Source: Patiriisocius sp047731265
GTDB lineage: Bacteria > Bacteroidota > Bacteroidia > Flavobacteriales > Flavobacteriaceae
Length of the DNA stretch: 64,000 nt
Assembly: GCF_047731265.1 (NCBI RefSeq)
Contig: NZ_CP159835.1
Coordinates: forward strand, 3,534,001 to 3,598,000
Direction of reading: 5' to 3'
A model generated the notes under the pieces. The model did not search any database, had not been told where the DNA came from, and worked only from the letters and a program-made list of their open reading frames with translations. This document shows, in pieces, positions 54,728 through 63,068 of this stretch. Within the stretch, counting starts at the first letter, position 1; each line of letters starts with the position of its first letter. A program made the translations under genes and the position numbers.

Positions 54728-55912
54728 TTACCTCAAATTATTATTGCTTAAAATATCTTTCAAACGAAGTTTTACATCTTCTCCTGCATCAAAAACCATT
54801 TGTTCATTAGAAGGAAAAGGTATAAAGTTATTATTCAAAAATCTCAAGTCTTCGTCAGTAAGTGCTCTCTCATCTCCTCGATATCTTGCGAAGGTATTTT
54901 CAAAAATAAATTCGCTTGTTAACGGAAAGCGATCCATATCTCGGCTTGTTATTAAATCGCGATACAAAACATTACCGCCTACAAAAGTAGTTTTTTCTTG
55001 TGTGGTATAGGTTATACTAGCAACTACAGTTATAAATACATCCCTCTTAAGATTATTTCCTAGGCTATCTTTTAGGATATTTCCTTTGCGATCACTCACA
55101 TATTCCCAGCCGTCATTTATTACATTAGATCGCTGCTCTGTAACTTCACTAATACGCTCTGGTCTAATGGCTATTTCTTCAAAATTTAAGTTTATTCCAA
55201 GATTATAATCAATATCACTAGCTCTTTGAGAATGATATTGCGTCCAAAAATCATCCAGTCCGTAGGTATTAAAATCAAGTAGCTCTCGTTCCAGTCTAAG
55301 TGGAATTATTTGACCTGTACCATTATTTAAAGTAACGTGCACATAATCCGTTCCGTAGAAACGGGCATTCTCTTTTATTTGTTGTATTCCATTATAGTTT
55401 GGAGCTAATTCTTCTAACTCGCAATAAATATAATACGCCGTTCTAAAATCTTCTAAAGTTCCCCTATTCTCATAATTCTGAGCTTCTCCGACCAATGCCT
55501 CCATAAGGACGAGACGTGCTGCACTAATATCACTATTATAATTTACTATTTTAAACTTGGCTTCTTTTCCAGTTCTTGTATTGAATAATGGGAGCAATGG
55601 ACGTATTTGATCCTGAACTTCTTCGATATTTTGATAGGTGTAATACACTTCTTTTGCAGCTTTTGTCGATTGTTGCTTTTTTAACAATCCAATGCGACGG
55701 GTACTTTCATTCGCATACTTCTTAAAAGCATCTTCTAATAGTTCTATTCTAACATCATTCTTTCCTGATGTATTATCGCGATGCAACTTTTTTACGGCAA
55801 GTGCTATCGCTTTTTCATAATCGCCCTTTGCCAATACTCGTTGATTTCGCTTTGCACTATTACAGCTTGCCAAAAGAAATAATGTACCCAAGATAATAAG
55901 TAGTTTCTTCAT
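54728..55912 (-). CDS. conserved lipoprotein of unknown function
   Basis: A 394-residue lipoprotein (lipobox LLASC, Cys17). The N-terminal half is helical and TPR-like (GDYEKAIALAVKKLHRD, YYTYQNIEEVQDQI, EDFRTAYYIYCELEELAPNY). The C-terminal half is beta-rich (YVHVTLNNGTGQIIPL, DVFITVVASITYTTQEKT). I do not recognise a family with known function, but proteins of this shape occur in many flavobacteria. It is probably attached to the inner face of the outer membrane. Single gene. Confidence 0.75.
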   Translation of the reverse strand: MKKLLIILGTLFLLASCNSAKRNQRVLAKGDYEKAIALAVKKLHRDNTSGKNDVRIELLEDAFKKYANESTRRIGLLKKQQSTKAAKEVYYTYQNIEEVQDQIRPLLPLFNTRTGKEAKFKIVNYNSDISAARLVLMEALVGEAQNYENRGTLEDFRTAYYIYCELEELAPNYNGIQQIKENARFYGTDYVHVTLNNGTGQIIPLRLERELLDFNTYGLDDFWTQYHSQRASDIDYNLGINLNFEEIAIRPERISEVTEQRSNVINDGWEYVSDRKGNILKDSLGNNLKRDVFITVVASITYTTQEKTTFVGGNVLYRDLITSRDMDRFPLTSEFIFENTFARYRGDERALTDEDLRFLNNNFIPFPSNEQMVFDAGEDVKLRLKDILSNNNLR

Positions 55913-56170
55913 AATTGAAAGGTATTGGTTATTATGGTTAAATTCATAAAGCGATGTCAGAAAACAAATTCCAAAAAAAAAAACAAATTTTAAATCCCAA
56001 AACTATGTAAAATTTAAGATGTTTAGCATTCTTAATAGCAATAAGAATTATCTCCGCACTTTTCACATTTTACACAAAAGTTAATGCTTTAAACTGAAAT
56101 TGTATTGTTGGTTTTTTATACTTTTGGTGACCATTCAATAAAAGAAAATTCTTTTATATGGATCAACAAA
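55913..56170. other. intergenic region, no supported gene
   Basis: An AT-rich stretch with poly-A near 55973-55990 and a weak AAAGAAAATTCTTTT palindrome. No RNA or ORF is supported. Confidence 0.5.
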
Positions 56171-56190
56171 GTTAACGATATCGGGGCGTG
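56171..56190 (+). repeat. partial copy of the tRNA-Pro 5' end
   Basis: A 20-base stretch matches 56293-56312 at 18 of 20 positions. It includes ATATCGGGGCGTG, the start of tRNA-Pro and the bases just before it. The copies are 122 bases apart; after the match the upstream copy diverges completely. Confidence 0.7.
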
Positions 56191-56303
56191 TCCCTTAGAC
56201 TTGACCTCCTTGGGTTGGTCATCTCAGGATGAACTGTACCACGGTTTGTACGGATTAATAAAAATATAATAACTGACATGTATTTCAGTTTTGCTAACTA
56301 TAT

Positions 56304-56378
56304 CGGGGCGTGGCGCAGTCCGGTTAGCGTACACGGCTGGGGGTCGTGTGGTCGCAAGTTCAAATCTTGTCGCCCCGA
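56304..56378 (+). tRNA. tRNA-Pro (anticodon GGG)
   Basis: The acceptor stem CGGGGCG/CGCCCCG is perfect. The anticodon stem is CACGG/TCGTG (one G-T) with loop CTGGGGG (GGG at 56339-56341), and the T-loop is TTCAAAT. The discriminator is A. CCA is not encoded. Confidence 0.94.
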
Positions 56379-56390
56379 CAATTATAAATG

Positions 56391-56428
56391 AAAAGATGTT
56401 TTTGCAATAGAAACATCTTTTTTTTTTC
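56391..56428 (+). terminator. terminator of tRNA-Pro
   Basis: AAAAGATGTTT and AAACATCTTTT pair around TTGCAATAG, followed by a long T-run. Confidence 0.88.
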
Positions 56429-56553
56429 GATTTTTATTGCGGTTTCAGTTTAAATTCTTTTACTTGAAAGAACTCCCAAACAATTTCGTTGTTTGAGTGG
56501 CTTCCTATACTTTTATAATCTATTATGGTTTATTTTCAACTAAAAACCTTTGT

Positions 56554-59500
56554 ATGCAATTAAAATACTTTTCTACTTCGGTTTCAAAAATTGGAGCTGT
56601 AGTTGCACTTTTAATACTTTCTGCTTGTGCAACATTTAAATCGCAAAAATCAAATACCGTAAACGATGTTTCCATTATAAACGAAAAACCACTTCACACC
56701 TTTTTCGTTGCTGGTGGAATTGGTAATGATGAACTATCTGAAAACGGTGAAATTAAATCCAAGCTCACGTCATATTTGAATGCAGCAAATAAAAACAGTA
56801 CGTTATTCTTTGCGGGAGATTATATCTCTTGCGATTATGAAGACACTAAAAGAAATATAGATTTAATTGCACAGCAGTTAAATCTGGTCAAAGATTTTAA
56901 AGGAAAAACGCGTTTTGTCCCTGGAGATAACGAATGGAGAAGTTTTGATTCAAAACAAATAGAATGGGTTGAAAATTATATAAAAGAGCGAAATATAAAA
57001 AGAATTAAAGTTGTCCCTAATAACGTATGTCCACTTGAATTTGATGAAATTAATGAAGATCTAAACATATTGTATGTTGATTCACAATGGTACATCGCGA
57101 ATTGGGATCGCGTAGATGATATCAACAGAAAATGTACCGATATCAGCACACGTAGAATGTTCACTACTGAACTGGAAAGTTTTATTAAAGATTCCCGGGG
57201 GAAAAATTTAGTAATTGTTATGCACCATCCAATTTTCACAAACGGAATGTTTGGAATGAGTTATATGGGCGGGGCTTCACCCAAGAAAGTTTTCTTTGAC
57301 CGGTATCAAGATTTACGCATCAATGTAAGTGCTTTTGTACAAGAGTTAGACAGAGTAACCATTGTATCGGGTCACGAAAAAAGTTTACAGTATTTACAAA
57401 GTGGAGATGTATATCAAATTATTAGTGGTTCTTTAGGTGGTGCTGCACGCACTAAAATGAAGAGTGACAATATAAATGCTTTAGGTGGAACTCTAAAATA
57501 CGAAGGTAAATATACCCACGGAGCGGCGGGATTTGCAGTAATCAATTACTTTGAAGATGGCAGGTCTCAGGTAACCTTTGTTACAAGTGAAGAAGAAAAG
57601 ACATTTAACTTAACATCTAAGTTCGCCCCTAAGACAAAAGGTTTTGCTCCCACTACTGAAAGGGGAACTAAGAAAGTACCTGTAGTTACAGATGAAAGCA
57701 AGCTAAATAAATCTGGCTTCTATAACTTTTTATGGGGAAAAAGATACCGCAGTTATTTTGGGGTTCCAGTAACCGCTCCCATAGCAGATTTAAACAACCT
57801 TTATAAAGGCCTTAAAATCATTAAAAAAGGTGGTGGGCACCAATCCTTTTCAGCACGTTTAGCGAGTAAAGACGGCAAAGAATATGCGATGCGAGGCTTG
57901 GAAAAAAATGCGCTGAAATTTTTAAAGTTTAAAGTTCCAGGCATCACTTATACAGAAGAAGAATATAAAAACACCCTTGCAGAAACTGCCGTTTATGACT
58001 TCTTTACGACTACCCATCCTTATATACAACTTGTTATAAATCCGTTAGCAAAAGAAGCTTCCTTAAATCACGGGGGAACCAAATTATTTTATTTACCAAA
58101 GCAACCTGGATTTGAGATTTTAGGTGATGAATATGGGGATCAACTATATTTTATAGAAGAGCGCCCTAACGATGCACAAAAAGAATATGAAGGCTATAAC
58201 AGGATGAATCCAGGGAGTGGAAAAATAGCACAGTTTGAAAGCAGTACAGATGTTTTTGAAAAACTAAAAGAAGATGAAAAATATAGCATAGACCAGCGTG
58301 CTTTCATTAGGGCACGTATTTTTGATATGCTTATTGGTGATTGGGATCGTCACGAAGACCAATGGAGATGGGCACAATATGAAATTTCAGAAGAAGACAT
58401 TCGTTTTTTACCTATCCCAAGAGATAGAGATGGAGCTTTCTCTAAATTTGATGGTATTGTGATACCTATTATAAAACTTTTTTTGCCAGACACACGCTAT
58501 TGGCAATCTTATGATGAAGAAATTCCTGACGTAAAATGGTTTAATGGCGAAGGAAATAACTTAGATCGCAGATTAATAAATAAATTTGGAACCGAAGCTT
58601 GGATTAAGGAAGCACAATACATCCAGGAAAATTTGAGCGCTGCGGAAATTGATGAAGCCTTCAAAAATCTTCCAACAGAAGTCCAAGACGAAGCAAGCGA
58701 TGATATTAAGAAAAAATTAAAAGGAAGACTTTCAAACATTGATAAGATTGCTGAATCATACGGAAAATATCTTAACCACACCGTTGCGGTTCACGCAACA
58801 AACAAAGACGATATAATTAAAATCACACGTCTTGGCGATGGAAAAACTCAAGTGATTATCGAAAGAAATTTAAAAAATCAAGATAACAAAGTGTTTTTTG
58901 ACAGGGTTTTTGTTGCTTCAGAAACAAAAGAAATCTGGATATATGGACTTGAAGATGATGACGAATTTATCGTCGATGGAAAAGGTGGAGGAAGTAAAAT
59001 TAGACTTGTTGGAGGCTATGGGAAAGATGACTTTAATATCAAGAACAGCACTAACATTAAAGTGTACGATTGGAAACATGAGGATACAGATTTTATAGGA
59101 AAAACACCCGCACATCAATTTACTAATAAATATGAAACCAATACTTTTCACTGGCGCTATTTTAAAGAAAACAATAATATTCTTCTACCAATAGTAGGCT
59201 TTAGAAGAGATGACGGGGGGTATTTAGGAGCTTCAAATATCTATACAAACTATGGCTTTAATGGAAACCCGTTTAGATACCAACATCAAATTGCAGCGAG
59301 TTATTTCTTTGATTTTCAAGCGGTAGAATTAGAGTATAAAGGAACTTTTGCTAATTTATTTCCAAAAGTTAATCTAGAAATAGGCGGTTATTTTACCAAC
59401 GATAGTTTTGCGAACAACTTCTTTGGGTTTGGCAACGAAACCATGTACGATCAAGACGCCACTGAACTTGAATTTAACCGTGCAAGGATGCAACAAATAA

Positions 59501-60204
59501 AAGCAAATGTAGGTTTTGTAGGAAAGTATTTAAGAGTTGACGGCTTGTTTGAATCTTTTAGAGTAGAGGAAGACGCTACCCGTTTATTTATACCTGTCAA
59601 TGTAAATTCTGAAGTTTTCGAAAGTCAAAATTATGCAGGCGCACAGGCCATGTTTGAGTATAAAAATCAAAATGCACAGGATTTCCCAACAAAAGCTCGT
59701 TATTTAGGAGTAACCGTTGGAGCAAAAGCTAATATAGCCGAAAGCACAAATAGCTTTGCATATGCATCTGCTAAAATAGGATGGCAAGAAAAATTAATCC
59801 CGTCAGGAAACTTAGTGCTTTCTACAACTGCCGAAGTTAAAACGAACTTTGGGGATTATGGTAGTGACTATTACTTCTATCATGCACCATCTATTGGCGG
59901 TACTAATGGCTTACGAGGGTTCAGAAATGAAAGGTTTGCTGGAGAAACATATTTCTATCAAAGTAGTGATTTAAAACTAAGAGTTGCAAGAATCGTTACT
60001 GCGGCTCTCCCAATAACCATCGGTACCTATGGGGGTTTTGACTACGGAAGAGTTTGGGCTGAAAATGAAGATTCTGAGCAATGGCACAATTCGTTTGGGG
60101 GTGGTTTATGGGTTAGCACGCTAAACTCTTTAGCATTAAACGCAGGTTATTTTGTTTCAGATGAAGGCGCTCAAATTCAAATAGGATTCGGATTTGCCTT
60201 TTAA
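56554..60204 (+). CDS. three-module lipoprotein: degenerate metallophosphoesterase, kinase-like core, outer-membrane beta-barrel
   Basis: A 1216-residue lipoprotein (lipobox LSAC, Cys25; the longer frame from 56497 adds 19 non-signal residues). Residues ~48-350 follow the metallophosphoesterase layout, but several metal motifs are changed: GGIGND (54-59) for GDAGN, AGDYIS (87-92), PGDNEW (123-128) for PGNHDW, HHP (224-226) kept, GHEKS (273-277) for GHEHN. Residues ~400-760 hold GGGHQSF, MRGLEKNA, EERP, GDWDRHEDQW (595-604) and RDRDGAF (623-629), reminiscent of HipA/Fam20-like kinase loops. From about 880 to the end lies a BamA/TamA-like 'surface antigen' barrel (GFRRDDGGYLG, GGTNGLRGFRNERFAGE), ending in Phe. 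Single gene after tRNA-Pro. Confidence 0.82.
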   Translation: MQLKYFSTSVSKIGAVVALLILSACATFKSQKSNTVNDVSIINEKPLHTFFVAGGIGNDELSENGEIKSKLTSYLNAANKNSTLFFAGDYISCDYEDTKRNIDLIAQQLNLVKDFKGKTRFVPGDNEWRSFDSKQIEWVENYIKERNIKRIKVVPNNVCPLEFDEINEDLNILYVDSQWYIANWDRVDDINRKCTDISTRRMFTTELESFIKDSRGKNLVIVMHHPIFTNGMFGMSYMGGASPKKVFFDRYQDLRINVSAFVQELDRVTIVSGHEKSLQYLQSGDVYQIISGSLGGAARTKMKSDNINALGGTLKYEGKYTHGAAGFAVINYFEDGRSQVTFVTSEEEKTFNLTSKFAPKTKGFAPTTERGTKKVPVVTDESKLNKSGFYNFLWGKRYRSYFGVPVTAPIADLNNLYKGLKIIKKGGGHQSFSARLASKDGKEYAMRGLEKNALKFLKFKVPGITYTEEEYKNTLAETAVYDFFTTTHPYIQLVINPLAKEASLNHGGTKLFYLPKQPGFEILGDEYGDQLYFIEERPNDAQKEYEGYNRMNPGSGKIAQFESSTDVFEKLKEDEKYSIDQRAFIRARIFDMLIGDWDRHEDQWRWAQYEISEEDIRFLPIPRDRDGAFSKFDGIVIPIIKLFLPDTRYWQSYDEEIPDVKWFNGEGNNLDRRLINKFGTEAWIKEAQYIQENLSAAEIDEAFKNLPTEVQDEASDDIKKKLKGRLSNIDKIAESYGKYLNHTVAVHATNKDDIIKITRLGDGKTQVIIERNLKNQDNKVFFDRVFVASETKEIWIYGLEDDDEFIVDGKGGGSKIRLVGGYGKDDFNIKNSTNIKVYDWKHEDTDFIGKTPAHQFTNKYETNTFHWRYFKENNNILLPIVGFRRDDGGYLGASNIYTNYGFNGNPFRYQHQIAASYFFDFQAVELEYKGTFANLFPKVNLEIGGYFTNDSFANNFFGFGNETMYDQDATELEFNRARMQQIKANVGFVGKYLRVDGLFESFRVEEDATRLFIPVNVNSEVFESQNYAGAQAMFEYKNQNAQDFPTKARYLGVTVGAKANIAESTNSFAYASAKIGWQEKLIPSGNLVLSTTAEVKTNFGDYGSDYYFYHAPSIGGTNGLRGFRNERFAGETYFYQSSDLKLRVARIVTAALPITIGTYGGFDYGRVWAENEDSEQWHNSFGGGLWVSTLNSLALNAGYFVSDEGAQIQIGFGFAF

Positions 60205-60265
60205 AAAAAAATTAAGTTACCCAAAACATTACCAACAAATAGTTTCAGAGAAACCTCTTAAAAAT

Positions 60266-60297
60266 TAGCCCTTTCTTATACAGTGGGGCTTTTTTTA
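60266..60297 (+). terminator. probable terminator after the 56554 gene
   Basis: AGCCC pairs with GGGCT across a ~14-base loop, followed by TTTTTTT. The stem is short. Confidence 0.6.
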
Positions 60298-60337
60298 ATT
60301 GTGGATATTTTATATCTTTAGAAGAAACACAATAGCT

Positions 60338-61459
60338 ATGCTCAAAACCTCTTTACTTATTTTCTTTTCTCTATTGTTTATTTCCTGTTCGTCGCCTAAA
60401 AAGAAAAATGATATTGCGATAAATACGCAAACTAAAAAAAGCTACAAAACGAATAAAGTTGTTGATAATTTAGACAACCCTTGGGGAATGACTTGGCTAC
60501 CAGACGGCGCCATGCTCATTACTGAAAAAAGTGGGACGCTCATTCATTTTAAGAATGGGGTGAAAACCAAAGTTAAAAATGTGCCAGAAGTTTATAACCG
60601 AGGACAAGGTGGATTATTAGATATCGAACTACATCCAGACTATGCTACAAATGGTTGGATTTATATAACGCACGCTTCTAAAAATGGCAGTGGCGATGGT
60701 GGTAATACACAACTTATTCGTTGCAAACTAGATGGCGATGCACTTACTAACATAGCGGTTTTATACAAAGCAACTCCAAATACAACTAAAGGCCAGCATT
60801 TTGGTTCTCGAATTGTGTTTGATAAGGAAGGCTATTTATATTTTTCAATTGGTGAGCGCGGAAACCGTGATGTAAATCCTCAAGATATTAAAAGGGACGG
60901 CGGAAAAATTTACAGGCTCAACGACGACGGAACCATCCCAAAGGACAACCCATTTGTAAATGAAGAAGGCGCTAAAAAAGGAATTTATACCTACGGAAAC
61001 CGAAATCCGCAAGGAATGGACATCCATCCAACAACAGGTAAAATTTGGATTCACGAACACGGCCCAAAAGGAGGTGACGAAGTAAATATTATCAAAAAAG
61101 GAGCAAATTACGGCTGGCCAATAATTAGCTACGGCATAAACTATAGCGGAACAAAATTTACAGACAAAACTAAAGAACAAGGAATGGAACAACCCATTTA
61201 TTATTGGGTTCCCTCCATTGCCCCTTGCGGGATGACTTTTGTAACAGGAGATGTGTATCCAGAATGGAAAGGAAATCTTTTAGTAGGCTCGCTCAAATTT
61301 AACTACATAGAAATGCTCACCCTCGATGGTGAAAAAGTAACCAGCAGAGATAAAATAGCAGAAGATATTGGCAGGGTGCGAAACGTAAAACAAGGACCCG
61401 ATGGCTATATTTATATCGCGGTTGAAGGGGATGGTATTTTTAAGGTGATACCCAACTAA
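60338..61459 (+). CDS. PQQ-dependent aldose sugar dehydrogenase, lipoprotein
   Basis: A 373-residue lipoprotein (lipobox LFISC, Cys17; ATG 60338 preferred to the TTG at 60299). The six-bladed propeller shows LDNPWGMTWLPDGAMLITEK, GQGGLLDIELHPDYATNG, GQHFGSRIVFDKEGYLYF, YGNRNPQGMDIHP, HEHGPKGGDEVNII, NYGWPIISYG and GPDGYIYIAVEGDG, all typical of the YliI/soluble glucose dehydrogenase family that uses PQQ and Ca2+. It oxidises aldose sugars in the periplasm. A cytochrome c gene follows 136 bases downstream on the same strand and probably accepts the electrons. Confidence 0.93.
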   Translation: MLKTSLLIFFSLLFISCSSPKKKNDIAINTQTKKSYKTNKVVDNLDNPWGMTWLPDGAMLITEKSGTLIHFKNGVKTKVKNVPEVYNRGQGGLLDIELHPDYATNGWIYITHASKNGSGDGGNTQLIRCKLDGDALTNIAVLYKATPNTTKGQHFGSRIVFDKEGYLYFSIGERGNRDVNPQDIKRDGGKIYRLNDDGTIPKDNPFVNEEGAKKGIYTYGNRNPQGMDIHPTTGKIWIHEHGPKGGDEVNIIKKGANYGWPIISYGINYSGTKFTDKTKEQGMEQPIYYWVPSIAPCGMTFVTGDVYPEWKGNLLVGSLKFNYIEMLTLDGEKVTSRDKIAEDIGRVRNVKQGPDGYIYIAVEGDGIFKVIPN

Positions 61460-61595
61460 AAATCCCAAAATGTAAAAGAAAATATTAAATAGTATCAATA
61501 TTAAATTTCAAATTATTTACTTGTTAAAAGTGGTCAATGCCGTTTAGGTATAGACATCAAATAAATCACCTATCAAAAATCGAAAACATTTAAAA

Positions 61596-62042
61596 ATGAA
61601 ATACATCCTAATAATCGCAGCACTCTCTATAATGTCTTGCAACAGTTCAACTTCTAAAAAGGAATCAAAAACAGTTGACATAGGAGCTCAAAAAGAAATA
61701 ACACAAACACCTTTGGAGCAAAGTATAGAGCGCGGAAGTATTGTGTATAGAGAGTTTTGTGCGCAATGCCACCGTCCTAAAGGTAATGGGGTTGGGCGCA
61801 GTTATCCTCCACTTGCAGGTTCAGATTGGCTCACAGACAAAAGAACAGAAAGTATCCACGCCGTAAAATATGGTCTCAAAGGTCCCATTGAAGTAATTGG
61901 GGAAAAATATGATAATGTAATGGCACCTATGGGATTATCTGATGAAGAAATTGCAGACGTAATGAATTATACTATGAACACTTGGGGAAATACGCAGAAA
62001 GAAATGGTCACTGTAAAAGAGGTAGCTGCTGTTGAAAAGTAA
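61596..62042 (+). CDS. mono-haem cytochrome c lipoprotein
   Basis: A 148-residue lipoprotein (lipobox SIMSC, Cys15). The haem motif is C55-A-Q-C-H59 in FCAQCHRPKGNG. The sixth ligand Met is in VMAPMGLSDEEIADV (about 108-122), followed by VMNYTMNTWGN. It is a class I cytochrome c on the periplasmic side. Its place directly after the quinoprotein sugar dehydrogenase suggests it is that enzyme's electron acceptor. Confidence 0.92.
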   Translation: MKYILIIAALSIMSCNSSTSKKESKTVDIGAQKEITQTPLEQSIERGSIVYREFCAQCHRPKGNGVGRSYPPLAGSDWLTDKRTESIHAVKYGLKGPIEVIGEKYDNVMAPMGLSDEEIADVMNYTMNTWGNTQKEMVTVKEVAAVEK

Positions 62043-62101
62043 TACCCCCATAAATTCATAATTTCGATGAAAACCCTATTTTTACAAAAACTTTGTCTTT
62101 T

Positions 62102-62719
62102 ATGCTAATCATAGGTATCGCAGGTGGAACGGGTAGTGGAAAAACTACCGTTGTTAATCAAATTATTGAGCAACTTCCTATTGATGAAGTTTGTATGATA
62201 TCACAAGACAGTTATTATAAAGACACAAGCCATTTAACCTATGAGCAGCGCGTGGCCATAAACTTTGACCATCCCAATTCCATAGATTTTGATTTGCTGA
62301 TTAAACACCTAGAAATGCTAAGAAAAGGCAACTCTTTTGAACAGCCAGTGTATTCTTTTGTCCAACACAACCGTACTAAAGAAACGGTATCAACACATCC
62401 TAAAAGGGTTATCATTGTAGAAGGAATTTTAATCCTCACAAATCCAATAATTAGAGAACTACTTGATGTAAAAGTCTATGTTCACGCTGATAGTGATGAG
62501 CGTTTAATCCGCAGATTGAAAAGAGATATTACAGAGAGAGGACGTGATCTTGAAGAGGTTTTAAATAGATATCAAACCACTCTAAAACCTATGCAACTGC
62601 AATTTATAGAGCCTACAAAAGAATTTGCAGATATTATTATACCTACAAATCGGTATAATACAGTGGCAGTAGATTTAATACGAACCATCATTGCTGATAC
62701 TTTAAAAAATGGCAAATAG
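62102..62719 (+). CDS. udk: uridine kinase
   Basis: A 205-residue nucleoside kinase. The P-loop GGTGSGKT is at 8-15, with DSYYKD and FDHPNSIDFDLL after it, VEGILIL as Walker B, and RLIRRLKRDITERGRD as the lid. It phosphorylates uridine and cytidine in pyrimidine salvage. ATG 62102 (MLIIGIAGG) is used by homologues; an in-frame TTG at 62093 would add three residues. The end overlaps the DivIC/FtsB-like gene by 11 bases. Confidence 0.95.
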   Translation: MLIIGIAGGTGSGKTTVVNQIIEQLPIDEVCMISQDSYYKDTSHLTYEQRVAINFDHPNSIDFDLLIKHLEMLRKGNSFEQPVYSFVQHNRTKETVSTHPKRVIIVEGILILTNPIIRELLDVKVYVHADSDERLIRRLKRDITERGRDLEEVLNRYQTTLKPMQLQFIEPTKEFADIIIPTNRYNTVAVDLIRTIIADTLKNGK

Positions 62720-63026
62720 AATATTAAAACAAAATAAGTGGTTGCGATGGCTTGGGAATAAGTATGTCCTTATTTTACTCCTGTTTTTGGCGTGGATGTT
62801 TTTCTTTGATGCTAATAATTGGTTTTTTCACAAAGAATTGAATGACGATATTGAGGCCTTAGAACAAAACGAAGCATTCTATAAAAATGAAATTGCAAAA
62901 GACAAAGCTTTTATGGAAAAAATGAAAGACAGCACTGAAATGGAACAATTCGCGCGTCAGAAATATTTTCTCAAAAAACAAAATGAAGATATTTTTATAA
63001 TTGAAAATGAAGACAGTATTCAGTAG
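62709..63026 (+). CDS. septum formation initiator protein (DivIC/FtsB family)
   Basis: A 105-residue bitopic protein with a basic N-terminus, one transmembrane helix (about 18-34, YVLILLLFLAWMFFF), a periplasmic coiled coil (about 40-75, LNDDIEALEQNEAFYKNEI) and the family end FARQKYFLKKQNEDIFII. It is part of the FtsQBL-type divisome complex. It overlaps udk by 11 bases and is followed by the mutase gene after 42 bases. The udk-divIC-mutA order recurs in flavobacteria (from memory). Confidence 0.9.
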   Translation: MANRILKQNKWLRWLGNKYVLILLLFLAWMFFFDANNWFFHKELNDDIEALEQNEAFYKNEIAKDKAFMEKMKDSTEMEQFARQKYFLKKQNEDIFIIENEDSIQ

Positions 63027-63068
63027 TCAAAAAAACAACTTTAGGTACTTTTAAAAATAAACAAACAA

